DNA from: Zetaproteobacteria bacterium CG_4_9_14_3_um_filter_49_83
GTDB lineage: Bacteria > Pseudomonadota > Zetaproteobacteria > Mariprofundales > Mariprofundaceae
Direction: 5' to 3'
Length of the DNA: 64,000 bases
NCBI GenBank assembly: GCA_002791545.1
Contig: PFXG01000008.1
Span: forward strand, 62,001-126,000
A program made the translations under genes and the position numbers. The notes under the pieces were generated by a model that was not told where the DNA came from, made no database searches, and saw only the letters and a program-made list of their open reading frames with translations. Shown piece by piece: positions 37,331-46,936 of this stretch. Positions within the stretch are counted from its first letter, which is position 1, and every line of letters begins with the position of its first letter.

Positions 37331-39193
37331 TCAATCTTTGCATGCTTGATCCAGACGGGCAAAAATTGCTGCTTCATCCAGTTCAATATCTGCCAATACT
37401 TCAGCCTGTGTACCTTGCTCCACGTAGATATCCGGCATACCCATATGAATAAATTTACCCTGCCATCCAGCGCCAAGCGCCAGCGCAGCAATTTGTTCTC
37501 CGATACCACCCTGCTGACAACCTTCTTCGATTACAGCCAGCATTTTTCCGGGTTTTATGTGCGCGAGAATAAGAGCTTCATCCAAAGGCTTAACAAAGCG
37601 CAAATTGATCAGCGTCAATAATTTTCCGGTTTCCCGAATGCGCCTGACAGCCTGTTGAACATCGGCAAATCGCGTACCCACACTGATAACCAAACCATGT
37701 TCACCTTCATGGATCAGTTCACCATGCCCGACTTCCAGTGCTTTGGGTTCACATAGTTCAACACCCAGACCATTAGCACGTGGATAACGAATCGCAACCG
37801 GTCCATTGCAAGCCAGAGCAGTACAAAGCATATCCCTGAGCTCCTGCTCATCTTTGGGAGCCATGATAATCAGGCCCGGGATACAGCGTAAAAATGCCAG
37901 ATCATAAGCACCGGTATGCGTTGCCCCGTCCGCACCCACCACACCCGCCCGATCAAGGCAGAACACCACCGGCAAATGCTGAATGCATACATCATGAATA
38001 ATCTGATCATAAGCACGTTGAATAAACGTTGAATAAATCGCCAGCACTGGTTTCAAGCCCTGACACGCCAAGCCTGCTGCAAATGTCGCTGCATGTTGTT
38101 CTGCAATACCCACATCGAAACAACGCTCAGGGTGCCGCTTGGCAAAGCGCGTCAGCCCTGTCCCGCCGGGCATAGCCGCCGTAATCGCCACAATACGCGG
38201 GTCCTTATCCGCAAAGTCGGCCAGCGTATCACCAAACACCTGCGTGTAAGTCGGCATTGGATTCGAACTGCTTAATGGCTTACCTGTCTCCAGTGAATAT
38301 GGGCCCAGCCCATGCCATGTTTCCGGATCTTCTTCTGCCGGAGAAAAACCGAGGCCTTTTTTAGTCAATACATGCAACAAAATCGGCCCCTGCAACTTTC
38401 TGCAATTATCCAGCGTTGGCAGCAACGCATCAAAATCGTGACCATTGATAGGCCCGATATAACGGAATCCCATCTCTTCGAATAGTGTCCCCGGCGTAAT
38501 CATACCTTTCACATGCCCTTCGACGCGCTTAGCCGCATCCAGTGCGCCGGGCAATTTTTCCAGCACCCGTTTGGCTGCGTCTTTGGCTGTTGTGTACGGT
38601 TTACCCGTAATGATTCGTGCCAGATAAGAAGACATCGCTCCCACATTCGGCGCAATCGACATTTCATTGTCATTCAAAATTACCAGCAGGTTTCGCTTTT
38701 CTCCACCGGCATGGTTCAGCGCCTCAAAGGCCATACCGCCTGTCAACGCACCATCGCCAATCACGGCTACTTCATGGCTTGTGCCACCCAATAAATCACG
38801 GCCTACAGCCATTCCCAAGGCGGCTGAAATCGATGTGGAAGCATGCCCTGCTCCGAATGGATCGTGCTCTGACTCGCTGCGTTTGGTGAAACCGGACAGC
38901 CCGCCCTTCTGCCGGATGTTCTGCATCCCCTGCAAACGACCTGTCAGCATTTTATGCGGATAAGCCTGATGCCCGACATCCCAGATAAAATGGTCTTTTG
39001 GAGATTCAAACACGTAATGCATGGCAATGGTCAGCTCGACCACACCCAAACCTGCGCCCAAATGACCGCCGATTGGCGCCAGCGTCTTGATCATATAATC
39101 GCGCATCTCTTCAGCCAGTTGCGGCAATTGTGACATACACAGCGCTTTCAGATCCGACACATCATGCATGCGATTCAATAGCGGATAACTCAT
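37331..39193 (-). CDS. dxs: 1-deoxy-D-xylulose-5-phosphate synthase
   Basis: 620 residues, usual length. Thiamine-diphosphate motif GDGALTGGMAFEALNHAG (GDG...N), catalytic His region WDVGHQAYPHK, and the transketolase-like C-terminal domain with the Glu of GIAEQHAATFAAG. First step of the non-mevalonate isoprenoid route. ATG overlaps the ispA stop by 4 bp. Confidence 0.97.
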   Translation of the reverse strand: MSYPLLNRMHDVSDLKALCMSQLPQLAEEMRDYMIKTLAPIGGHLGAGLGVVELTIAMHYVFESPKDHFIWDVGHQAYPHKMLTGRLQGMQNIRQKGGLSGFTKRSESEHDPFGAGHASTSISAALGMAVGRDLLGGTSHEVAVIGDGALTGGMAFEALNHAGGEKRNLLVILNDNEMSIAPNVGAMSSYLARIITGKPYTTAKDAAKRVLEKLPGALDAAKRVEGHVKGMITPGTLFEEMGFRYIGPINGHDFDALLPTLDNCRKLQGPILLHVLTKKGLGFSPAEEDPETWHGLGPYSLETGKPLSSSNPMPTYTQVFGDTLADFADKDPRIVAITAAMPGGTGLTRFAKRHPERCFDVGIAEQHAATFAAGLACQGLKPVLAIYSTFIQRAYDQIIHDVCIQHLPVVFCLDRAGVVGADGATHTGAYDLAFLRCIPGLIIMAPKDEQELRDMLCTALACNGPVAIRYPRANGLGVELCEPKALEVGHGELIHEGEHGLVISVGTRFADVQQAVRRIRETGKLLTLINLRFVKPLDEALILAHIKPGKMLAVIEEGCQQGGIGEQIAALALGAGWQGKFIHMGMPDIYVEQGTQAEVLADIELDEAAIFARLDQACKD

Positions 39194-40074
39194 TTGCCAC
39201 GCTCCAAAATATAATGTGCCAAAGATTTTAATGCTTCGCCGCGTTCACCCAGCGGTTCACAGGCTTCAATAGCAAGATCTCGCATTTCCACTGCCAGCTC
39301 ACGGGCGCGGGGCAGCCCCAGCACGGAAACGTAAGTCGCCTTTTGCTGAGCTTCATCCTTGCCTGCACTTTTGCCCAACGTCACTGTGTCTGCCGTAGCA
39401 TCCAGAATATCATCGGCAATTTGAAATAACAGTCCCACCGCTTTGCCATAGCGACTACATGCAGCCAAAGCCTGTTCCGATGCCCCCGCCAGAATCGCTC
39501 CGGCTTCACAACACCAGCATATCAGGGCACCGGTCTTGCGAATATGAATCTGCTCGACGCGTAAAATATCGATATCCGGCATGTGCTCACTTTGCATGTC
39601 CATGACCTGACCGGCGACCATACCTTGTCCGCCCGCTGCCACAGCCAAACGATGGATTAAATCGACTTTAATCGCAGCATCCACATCCAGCTCGGTTAAT
39701 AATTCAAAGCTAAGCCCCTGCAAAGCATCCCCGGCAAGCACTGCGGTTGCTTCATCAAATTTCACATGGCAGGTCGGCTGCCCCCGGCGCAGCGCATCAT
39801 CATCCATGCACGGCAAATCATCATGAATCAGCGAATAGGTGTGTACACATTCAATTGCTGCAGCGGCCAGCAGAGATTTCTCCAATTCACCACCACAGGC
39901 CAGACAGGATTCGATCAACAATGCGGGCCGAACACGCTTGCCTCCAACCATCAGAGCATATTGCATGGCTTCCCACAAACGATCGGGCACAACAGACTGG
40001 CGCTTATGTAAAGCCCGCTCCAGCGCTTGTTCAGCTTGTGACGCGTACAGCGTCAAAAATTCTGGTGGCATCAT
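39190..40074 (-). CDS. ispA: Farnesyl diphosphate synthase / (2E,6E)-type polyprenyl synthase
   Basis: 294 residues. First Asp-rich motif DDLPCMDDD, second DDILDATAD, and GGKRVRP near residue 45 mark a short-chain trans-prenyltransferase. It sits in the common xseB-ispA-dxs order, feeding undecaprenol and ubiquinone. Two adjacent ATG codons; starts 1 bp after xseB. Confidence 0.96.
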   Translation of the reverse strand: MMPPEFLTLYASQAEQALERALHKRQSVVPDRLWEAMQYALMVGGKRVRPALLIESCLACGGELEKSLLAAAAIECVHTYSLIHDDLPCMDDDALRRGQPTCHVKFDEATAVLAGDALQGLSFELLTELDVDAAIKVDLIHRLAVAAGGQGMVAGQVMDMQSEHMPDIDILRVEQIHIRKTGALICWCCEAGAILAGASEQALAACSRYGKAVGLLFQIADDILDATADTVTLGKSAGKDEAQQKATYVSVLGLPRARELAVEMRDLAIEACEPLGERGEALKSLAHYILERGK

Positions 40075-40075
40075 A

Positions 40076-40318
40076 TCAGCGATCGTTTTGATCCTGATTT
40101 AACACCTGCAACCTTTGCTCCGCCTGATCCAGCAAGGCATCACAGCGACGGGATAATTTCACACCTTGCTCAAAAGCAGCAACGCTTTCTTCAAGTGGCA
40201 ACTCACCGGACTCGAGTTTCTCCACCAGTGCATTAAGCTGATGCAATGCTTGCTCGAAACTTATCGATTCAATGGCTGTAGATTCCTGAACTTCGGAGAC
40301 CTTTGACTTGGACACCAC
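40076..40318 (-). CDS. xseB: Exodeoxyribonuclease VII small subunit
   Basis: 80 residues from the GTG at 40318, with GGGAG five bases upstream; the open frame runs much further up but into non-coding sequence. The conserved core [32 protein letters not shown]-type (short motif [18 protein letters not shown]) is a helical hairpin found only in XseB. Works with XseA (not in the window) to degrade single-stranded DNA. Confidence 0.94.
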   Translation of the reverse strand: MVSKSKVSEVQESTAIESISFEQALHQLNALVEKLESGELPLEESVAAFEQGVKLSRRCDALLDQAEQRLQVLNQDQNDR

Positions 40319-40459
40319 GCATTCTCCCTTACTGCTGAACTTAGGACACTCTGAATAAACACAGAATACCTTAACAGTCGCCGATTGTATGAGAAACAGG
40401 CTTTTGGGTAAATGCCCATGTCTCTTCCATGTTCCCGGCGGCTTGATTAGCCTGAGCCA

Positions 40460-41080
40460 ATGAACCCATGGCGTTTTATTCAGCACCAGCAACAGACTTA
40501 TCCTGACTCACTGGCTGAGCAGGAGAATGTCGTTGCCGATATCCTTGCAGGCAAGCAGGGCAACACCATCATTTTCACCGGGCATCCGCCGATTTACACC
40601 CTGGGCACTTCCGCTCGCGAAGAAGATATCCTCAATCGCAATGTCGATGGTGAATTGATCTCTGTCTTTGCCAGCGGACGCGGTGGTGAAATCACCTATC
40701 ATGGCCCCGGCCAGCTCATCTGTTACGTCCTGCGTGATTTAAGAGAGCATCAGGATCTGCATCGGCATGTACAGCAACTGGAGGAGCTGATCATCAGAAC
40801 GCTGGCGCATTTCAGCATTACTGCGTCACGCAATCCGCGCGGCATCGGTGTATGGGCCGGAGATGAAAAGATTGCGGCTGTTGGCGTGCGCTGTCGGAAG
40901 TGGGTCACCTTTCACGGTATTGCTCTGAACATCCATCCGAACCTGAAACATTTTTCCGGCATCGTGCCCTGCGGTATGCGGGACGCTCCTGTTACTTCGA
41001 TGCATGAGCTGGGCGTAAAAGCCTCACGCGAAGAGGTCGAGTCATTCGTCCGCCGCATCGCTGCCGCTATTTTTTCTTAA
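40460..41080 (+). CDS. lipB: Octanoyltransferase LipB
   Basis: 206 residues. Motifs [16 protein letters not shown], the catalytic Lys in [10 protein letters not shown] and catalytic Cys in IVPCGM are present. It moves octanoyl from acyl-carrier protein to lipoyl domains. Divergent from xseB across 141 bp, which should hold two promoters. lipA is not in the window. Confidence 0.96.
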   Translation: MNPWRFIQHQQQTYPDSLAEQENVVADILAGKQGNTIIFTGHPPIYTLGTSAREEDILNRNVDGELISVFASGRGGEITYHGPGQLICYVLRDLREHQDLHRHVQQLEELIIRTLAHFSITASRNPRGIGVWAGDEKIAAVGVRCRKWVTFHGIALNIHPNLKHFSGIVPCGMRDAPVTSMHELGVKASREEVESFVRRIAAAIFS

Positions 41081-41089
41081 GCGCCGGAA

Positions 41090-42220
41090 TTACTTCCGCT
41101 TATCGGGTAGTGGCGCATGCCAGCCTTCGAGATTTTCCAGACCATGCTGCTTCACCCATTCTTCAAAATCACTGTAGGCTATTATCAGTGAAGAAAACAC
41201 CTGCCTGGGAATACAGCAAATAATGCAGCGATTTTCGACCTCAAAATAAACACCCTCAGGCACTGTCAAATAACGGTACACATCACCCAGCATATGTTTG
41301 GAAGGAAAAGTAACCGAATATCGTTCGTCATCGCTGTCGCGCCAACTCAGCATCTCGCCATGCAGCACAATGCAACAATGTGTGCGGAACATTTCGGTGT
41401 GTTCAACAGGACCCTGCCTGAGTACCAGTACGCGCGATCGCTGACCAATCCAGCGACGGTCTTCGACAATCACATGAGCAAAAGCAGGATGCGCATATGT
41501 CATCGATTCGACCAGACGTTGCTGAATAATCTGCATCAAACGTTCACCGGCAAACGTTGAATGCTTAGCCAGTTTCTTGATATGATGACTGGTAAATTCA
41601 AGTAACAACGAAGGTGCGCATGCCGATACAGTGGCTGTTCTCGGCAACTTATAAATACAGGCAAACTCGCCAAAAAAGTTGCCTGCCTTGAGATTGGTGA
41701 CCACAACATTCTGTCCACGATTGTTGGTAACACTCACATCAACCGTACCTTCGAGAATCAGATAAAACGTCTGGCCTATCTCACCCTGACGAATGATATC
41801 TTCACCCGATGCAATTGTTTTCAGATTACCCTGACGAATAAAGTCCATCGCCTCGCCATCTGAAAGTCGCGCTATCAATGAAAATGTTCGATCCAGCTCA
41901 GGCAGCGATCCGCTTTCTTCGGTCAGCAATGCCACCGCCATCAATGATTCCAGCTCATCTTTTTCGGGGTGATCCAGTTGTTTGCAAATTTGCAGAAATC
42001 CCATGGCATCCGATGCCGCGCCACGCGCCAGTAAATTCCGCGCCATTTGCATCGCAACCTGTTGCGCCATGGCCTGATTTTGATTTTCCCGGTACATCTG
42101 AATCAACGGACGCACAATATGCACATCATCCGGGAATGCGCGCCACAGCATTTCATATATATTTTGCAATTGACCCTGATCGTCTGCCATTGCCTGATCA
42201 TAACGTCGCCTATTCGCCAT
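41090..42220 (-). CDS. Large cyclic-nucleotide-binding protein with a helical N-terminal part
   Basis: 376 residues. Residues 1 to about 105 look like helical TPR-type repeats (MYRENQNQAMAQQVAMQMARNLL). Residues about 115-240 form a cNMP-binding domain (IIRQGEIGQTFYLILEGTVDV, GNFFGEFACIYKLPRTATV, where the Arg of PRTA would bind the cyclic phosphate). The C-terminal 130 residues look like a second, degenerate sensor domain (CIVLHGEMLSWRDSDD, MLGDVYRYL). No DNA-binding motif. It ends 9 bp from the lipB stop (convergent). Confidence 0.72.
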   Translation of the reverse strand: MANRRRYDQAMADDQGQLQNIYEMLWRAFPDDVHIVRPLIQMYRENQNQAMAQQVAMQMARNLLARGAASDAMGFLQICKQLDHPEKDELESLMAVALLTEESGSLPELDRTFSLIARLSDGEAMDFIRQGNLKTIASGEDIIRQGEIGQTFYLILEGTVDVSVTNNRGQNVVVTNLKAGNFFGEFACIYKLPRTATVSACAPSLLLEFTSHHIKKLAKHSTFAGERLMQIIQQRLVESMTYAHPAFAHVIVEDRRWIGQRSRVLVLRQGPVEHTEMFRTHCCIVLHGEMLSWRDSDDERYSVTFPSKHMLGDVYRYLTVPEGVYFEVENRCIICCIPRQVFSSLIIAYSDFEEWVKQHGLENLEGWHAPLPDKRK

Positions 42221-42318
42221 GTCACCCGTCTAAACTCAAAAGCAGCGCCCGATGTTAAAAGTTAGTAAAAGTGTTCGCAAAAGTAGATTTCACCGCCAGG
42301 CAGTGCCATACTCACTTC

Positions 42319-43035
42319 ATGATTCATATACATACTTCCAGCAGCGTTCCCGAAGGCCATCATGTGCGTGTCAACCGGCTCATGCCTGTGCCCGGCTTAC
42401 GCAATTTCGACCCGTTTGTGCTGTGGGATCATTTCGACATCAGCAGTGGCGGATTCCCTGCTCACCCGCATCGCGGCTTTGAAGCTATCACCTACATGTT
42501 TGCCGGTGGCATGCAACACAAGGACAATCTGGGCAATGAAGGCACCGTCCACGCCGGTGGTGCGCAGCGCTTCACCGCCGGGCGCGACATCGAACATTCC
42601 GAGATGCCGGACCAACACGCTGAGGGCATTCAGCTGTGGATTAATCTGCCGCAGCGGCAGAAACTCATCGCACCTTCATATCAGCAAGTCGAAAAAGCTG
42701 ACATTATCGAAACATCCGAAAATGGCATACGCACCAGTCACATTGTGGGCAAGCAGGGTGCCATTCAACTGCAAACAGACGTCGAATATCTGGATATTCA
42801 CATGCAGACAGGCAGCTCCCTGCAACGTGAGATTCCCTCAGGCATGCGTGGTTTTATTTATGTGCTGCAAGGCGAGTTGTCATTAAGCCAGCATCGTTTG
42901 TCGATAAATCAGGCCGCTCTCATTGAACTTGAAACATCATTAGTGATCAAAGCTCACTGCGAAGTGCATTTGATGTGGTGTTTTGGCCAGCCTCTGCATC
43001 AACCGATTTTCCAGCACGGACCATTTGTCGACTAG
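42319..43035 (+). CDS. Pirin family cupin protein
   Basis: 238 residues from MIHIHTSSSVPEG; the frame opens earlier but the pirin fold starts here. Metal ligands in HPHRGFEAITYMF (HxH), His in AGRDIEHSEMP and Glu follow the bicupin pattern of pirin/quercetinase YhhW. The in-vivo role of bacterial pirins is mostly unknown; some are quercetin dioxygenases. It ends 9 bp before the haemoglobin gene, so both are probably co-transcribed. Confidence 0.92.
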   Translation: MIHIHTSSSVPEGHHVRVNRLMPVPGLRNFDPFVLWDHFDISSGGFPAHPHRGFEAITYMFAGGMQHKDNLGNEGTVHAGGAQRFTAGRDIEHSEMPDQHAEGIQLWINLPQRQKLIAPSYQQVEKADIIETSENGIRTSHIVGKQGAIQLQTDVEYLDIHMQTGSSLQREIPSGMRGFIYVLQGELSLSQHRLSINQAALIELETSLVIKAHCEVHLMWCFGQPLHQPIFQHGPFVD

Positions 43036-43044
43036 GAGCAACAC

Positions 43045-43482
43045 ATGAACAGTAAACCCACCCTGTTTGAACAACTAGGCGGACTCTCGACACTGGAACG
43101 CGTTCACAAACGATTTTATGACGCCATTTACGCCCACCCATGGCTGGGCCGCTTCTTTGAAAGTCACACTCAGCAAGCCATTGAGCTGCGCCAGAGCCAA
43201 TTTATGGCGGAGAAGTTCGGTGCCGACATCCGATATCCCGGCATGGCACTGGAACTGGCTCACCGCAGGATGTTTATCCCCGAAGAATTACTGCAATTGC
43301 GCCAGTCAATCCTGCGAAATGCCTTGCAAGAAGAGCGCATCCCGGAGGCACTAATTCGTCGCTGGCTGAAAATTGATCACGCGTTCTGGAAGCAGATTCG
43401 CAACGACTCACCGGATCAGTTCAATAGCATCGACCTAAAGTATGAACGCCCTTTCATTGTCGAGAATCCGGAGAACATTTAA
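43045..43482 (+). CDS. Truncated haemoglobin-like protein
   Basis: 145 residues. Globin-like pattern: FEQLGGLSTLERVHKRFYDAIYAHPWLGRFFE at the start, proximal His73 in LELAHRRMF, and a final helix FWKQIRN. The spacing fits group I/II truncated haemoglobins (YjbI-like), which bind O2 or NO. AGGAG precedes the ATG. Neighbour of pirin and of the GC-rich pump gene. Confidence 0.85.
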   Translation: MNSKPTLFEQLGGLSTLERVHKRFYDAIYAHPWLGRFFESHTQQAIELRQSQFMAEKFGADIRYPGMALELAHRRMFIPEELLQLRQSILRNALQEERIPEALIRRWLKIDHAFWKQIRNDSPDQFNSIDLKYERPFIVENPENI

Positions 43483-43549
43483 GCGATTTATTATCTATGC
43501 TCGGTAGCGCACAGACAGGCAGCAAGTAGCCTCTACCATGGAGGTTAAC

Positions 43550-46300
43550 ATGAATGACGACCGGGAAATTTTACCGCAAGATGTGTTAACACATATTCAT
43601 CAGCTACCGCTGGATGAGGTACTGACACGACTGTCGACCTCAGCTGCAGGGCTGGATAATACTGAGGTGCGGGTGCGGCGGAAGGCGTATGGCATCAATC
43701 AGTTGACGCAGAAGCATGAAAAACCGCTTATTGTGCAGTTTCTGCTGCAATTCCATAATCTCTTCTCCTATCTGCTGCTCACTGGCGCGGCGCTCTCCTT
43801 TACCAGTGAGCTGCTGGTGCGTGATGCGGGTTCGCTGTTTGTCGCCTGGGCACTGCTTGGCGTTACTGTGCTCAATGCCGCCTTTACCTTTTTTCAGGAG
43901 TATCGCGCCAAGAAGGCGATGAAATCCTTTGCCAACCTGATGACCTCACAGGTGGTGGTGTTGCGCAATGGCGAAAAGTTGCAGGTGGATTCGAAACGGC
44001 TGGTGCCGGGCGACATCATGCTGCTTAGCGAAGGGGACAAGGTGACCGCCGATGCGCGGCTGATTGAGCAGAATATGCTCAAGGTGGATCACTCGGCGCT
44101 GACCGGCGAGAGCGAGCCGCAGCTACGCAGTCTGGAGGCGACCAGCGGCAATGTGCTGCGCAGTCGCAATATGGTCTTCAGCGGCACCCATGTGCAGTCG
44201 GGGTTGGGCACAGCGGTGGTGGTGGCCACCGGCGATGTCACCCAGATCGGCCATATCGCCCGCGAAACAAGCGCGGTGAGCTCGCAAACGTCCCACCTGC
44301 AGGGGCAGATCAGCCACTTCATCCGCATCATCTCCTACATCGCCATCGCCCTCGGTGTCAGCTTCTTTCTCCTCGGTGTCGTGGTCACGCAGAGCCCTCT
44401 GTGGATCAATCTGGTGTTTGCCATCGGCATCATCGTTGCCAATGTGCCGGAGGGGCTGCTGCCAACGGTAACACTCACCCTCTCCATCGCCGCCCAGCGT
44501 ATGGCCAAACTTAATGTGCTGGTAAAAAATATCGATGCCATTGAGACCCTCGGTAGCATCACCGTTATCTGCTCGGACAAGACCGGAACACTCACTGAAA
44601 ACCATCTCAACGTGCACTGCATCTGCCTCGGCGGTCACTGCTATGCGTTTGATCGCGAAGCCAAACGACTCAATATGGATGGTCGCCATGTCCACCTGCG
44701 CACCATCCCCGGCATGCAGGATTTCAACGACATCCTGCTGCTGTGCAACAACAGCACCCTCACCGCCGAACGCAGCTTCGGCGATGCCACCGAGCTCTGC
44801 CTGAAGCGCTTCGTCGGTGCCTTCGCCAATATCGGCTACATCGAATCCAACCAGCCACGCCTGCATGAGCTCCCCTTCTCCTCGGAGAGTCGCTACATGG
44901 TGACCGTGAACCGATTTCACTCGCCCAACGCCCGCGCCTACATGAAGGGGGCGACGGTGGTGGTGTTGGAGCATTGCAGCCACTACTTTGAACAGGGGGA
45001 GCAGCTTGAGCTGACTGATACGGTGCGCCAGCGCATCATCGCGCAGAACAGCGGCTACGCGGCGCAGGGTTTCCGTGTGCTCGGCTGCGCGTTGAAATCT
45101 GTCGAGCCGGAGCACGCGGCCATTGAGGATGGCTTCTGTTTCTATGGTCTGGTGGTGATGCAGGATCCACCACGCCCCGAGGTGGCGGCATCGGTACATA
45201 CCTGCCGTCAGGCAGGCATCCGGGTGATGGTGATCTCCGGCGATCACGGCTCCACCGTGCTGAGCATCGCCCGCCAGACCGGCATTGTGCAGGGTGATAA
45301 CCCGACGGTGATTAGCGGCGACGATCTGCATCAGTATGACGATGCGACGTTAAAGGAGGCGCTGACCGCACCGGAGGTGCTTTTTGCGCGTGCGTTACCA
45401 CGCGACAAGCTGCGCATTGTTACTATGCTCAAGGAGATGGGCGAAGTGGTGGCGGTTACCGGCGACGGGGTGAATGATGCGCCGGCGTTGCGCCGCGCCG
45501 ATGTCGGTATCGCCATGGGAAAATCGGGCACCGAGGTGGCCAAGGAGGCGGCCGATATTGTGCTGCTGGATGATAACTTCGCCTCCATCGTCAACGCCAT
45601 CCGCGCCGGGCGCACCGCCTACGACAACATCAAGGGGTTCATCACCTACATCCTGACCAGCAACACGCCGGAGATTGTGCCGTTCCTGCTCTTTATTCTG
45701 CTCGGCTGGCCACTGGCCCTGCCGGTGCTGCTCATTCTGGCCATCGACCTCGGCACCGACATGCTGCCAGCCATCGGCCTCGGCACCGAAAGCCCGGAGG
45801 ATGACATCATGTGCCGCAAGCCGCGCTCGCCCGCAGCAAAACTGCTCAACTGGCGCATGATCGCCCGCTCCTACGGCTTCATCGGTCCACTACAAACCGC
45901 CTTCGCTTATATCATCTTCTTCGATATTCTGTTCGATGGCGGCTGGAACTGGGGCGTGGCGCTGGCAATCAGCTCCCCGCTCTACATGCAGGCGATCACC
46001 GGCTTCTTCGCCACGGTGATTATCACCCAGATCTTCAACGTCTTCGCCTGCCGCACCAGCAAACTATCGATGTTCAGCAAGGGGCTGTTCAGCAACCCTT
46101 TGATCCTGATCGGCATCGCCAGCGAACTGGCCCTGCTGGCAGCCATCGCCCTCACCCCACTTGGCAACGTCATCTTCGGCACCGCCCCCTTCGATGCAGG
46201 CTACCTGCCGCTGATGCTGCTGTTCGGTGCCATCATCCTCGCCTGTGAAGAGGCCCGCAAATATCTCTACCGCAGCCGTGGAATCTTCGGCCTGGAGTAG
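43550..46300 (+). CDS. P2-type cation-transporting ATPase of the Na,K-ATPase-like (P2C) group
   Basis: 916 residues from the ATG at 43550, with GGAGG (43540-43544) five bases before it. Motifs in order: TGES (about 185), PEGLLPTVTLT in helix M4, phosphorylated Asp343 in CSDKTGT, and GDGVNDAPAL. The M5-M6 region (SNTPEIVPFLLF, LAIDLGTDMLPAIGLGTE) is close to Na,K- and H,K-ATPase alpha subunits rather than Ca or Mg pumps. The ion is unknown; no beta subunit is seen. The gene is much richer in GC than its neighbours (many GCC/CTG/CGC codons), suggesting recent transfer. Confidence 0.92.
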   Translation: MNDDREILPQDVLTHIHQLPLDEVLTRLSTSAAGLDNTEVRVRRKAYGINQLTQKHEKPLIVQFLLQFHNLFSYLLLTGAALSFTSELLVRDAGSLFVAWALLGVTVLNAAFTFFQEYRAKKAMKSFANLMTSQVVVLRNGEKLQVDSKRLVPGDIMLLSEGDKVTADARLIEQNMLKVDHSALTGESEPQLRSLEATSGNVLRSRNMVFSGTHVQSGLGTAVVVATGDVTQIGHIARETSAVSSQTSHLQGQISHFIRIISYIAIALGVSFFLLGVVVTQSPLWINLVFAIGIIVANVPEGLLPTVTLTLSIAAQRMAKLNVLVKNIDAIETLGSITVICSDKTGTLTENHLNVHCICLGGHCYAFDREAKRLNMDGRHVHLRTIPGMQDFNDILLLCNNSTLTAERSFGDATELCLKRFVGAFANIGYIESNQPRLHELPFSSESRYMVTVNRFHSPNARAYMKGATVVVLEHCSHYFEQGEQLELTDTVRQRIIAQNSGYAAQGFRVLGCALKSVEPEHAAIEDGFCFYGLVVMQDPPRPEVAASVHTCRQAGIRVMVISGDHGSTVLSIARQTGIVQGDNPTVISGDDLHQYDDATLKEALTAPEVLFARALPRDKLRIVTMLKEMGEVVAVTGDGVNDAPALRRADVGIAMGKSGTEVAKEAADIVLLDDNFASIVNAIRAGRTAYDNIKGFITYILTSNTPEIVPFLLFILLGWPLALPVLLILAIDLGTDMLPAIGLGTESPEDDIMCRKPRSPAAKLLNWRMIARSYGFIGPLQTAFAYIIFFDILFDGGWNWGVALAISSPLYMQAITGFFATVIITQIFNVFACRTSKLSMFSKGLFSNPLILIGIASELALLAAIALTPLGNVIFGTAPFDAGYLPLMLLFGAIILACEEARKYLYRSRGIFGLE

Positions 46301-46339
46301 ACGATGGGAAACCGGCAAGCGATCTCTGCATCCTGCCAA

Positions 46340-46813
46340 CTATTGGCGATACGTAGCATGGCAACTTACGCAGTAATTCATTGTTGTATGCAGTGCTTGT
46401 AAGGATTGTTTGAGGTTCCCTGTTTTCAACGCATCACCTAAATCATCGCCACTTTTATGAAATGCCAGCCCTAGCTTTTTGAAATCCTCGTTGGCGAACA
46501 TATTGCACATCTTCAGCATTTCTGGCGTTGCCCCCAGCTTGCTATATGCGACAGCTGATGCTTCAACATATTTATCTTCCGTCAGCAGGCCGATAATGGA
46601 TTGTACTGCTTCCAAATGTGAACGCATGTTTGATAACTGATGTTGTTTCATTGCCGGAGGCAAATGAAGGGAAGTGCGCTCAACCTGAGGTGCAGACATC
46701 TGGTTTTGTTGCATCATCATCTCATGCATTGCCTGATGATTCGCCTCAGCACAGGCATTCATGGAAAAGCCAAGCAGTATTATTGTGGCGGTAGCCAGCA
46801 TCGTTTTTTTCAT
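46340..46813 (-). CDS. Periplasmic class II-type cytochrome c
   Basis: 157 residues from the second ATG (46813), seven bases after GGAG; the first ATG at 46819 is too close to that site. Signal peptide (MLATATIILLGFSMNACA), then helices and a single haem motif CVSCH at the very C-terminus, as in cytochrome c' and cytochrome c-556 type four-helix proteins. Family proteins transfer electrons or bind NO. An FNR-like palindrome lies about 115 bp upstream, beside the Crp/Fnr gene. It starts the cluster held between the two pump fragments. Confidence 0.85.
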   Translation of the reverse strand: MKKTMLATATIILLGFSMNACAEANHQAMHEMMMQQNQMSAPQVERTSLHLPPAMKQHQLSNMRSHLEAVQSIIGLLTEDKYVEASAVAYSKLGATPEMLKMCNMFANEDFKKLGLAFHKSGDDLGDALKTGNLKQSLQALHTTMNYCVSCHATYRQ

Positions 46814-46920
46814 TTTCATGCTCCTTGTTCGTACATCGTCGTATATGGATTCCTATGAACCTGGACTTTATCGGCAGCCAGTAGGGGAGCGCGATACTGA
46901 CAGTTCAACATCCGGAGCCG

Positions 46921-46936
46921 TATGATTTGAATCATA
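46921..46936. promoter_or_regulatory. FNR-like palindrome upstream of the cytochrome c gene
   Basis: TATGATT, TG, AATCATA: perfect 7-bp arms. Its core ATGAT-N4-ATCAT differs from the FNR/DNR consensus TTGAT-N4-ATCAA only at the outer base of each half. It overlaps the stop codon of the Crp/Fnr gene and lies upstream of the cytochrome gene on the same strand. Confidence 0.55.

Noticed and set aside
38255-38275. GATTCGAAC resembling the T-loop of a tRNA
   Set aside because: It lies inside the dxs coding sequence and there is no cloverleaf around it.
44123-45331. 402-residue open frame on the minus strand inside the P-type ATPase gene
   Set aside because: It is a shadow of a GC-rich gene: low-complexity His/Ala/Gly-rich product, no ribosome site and no known domain.
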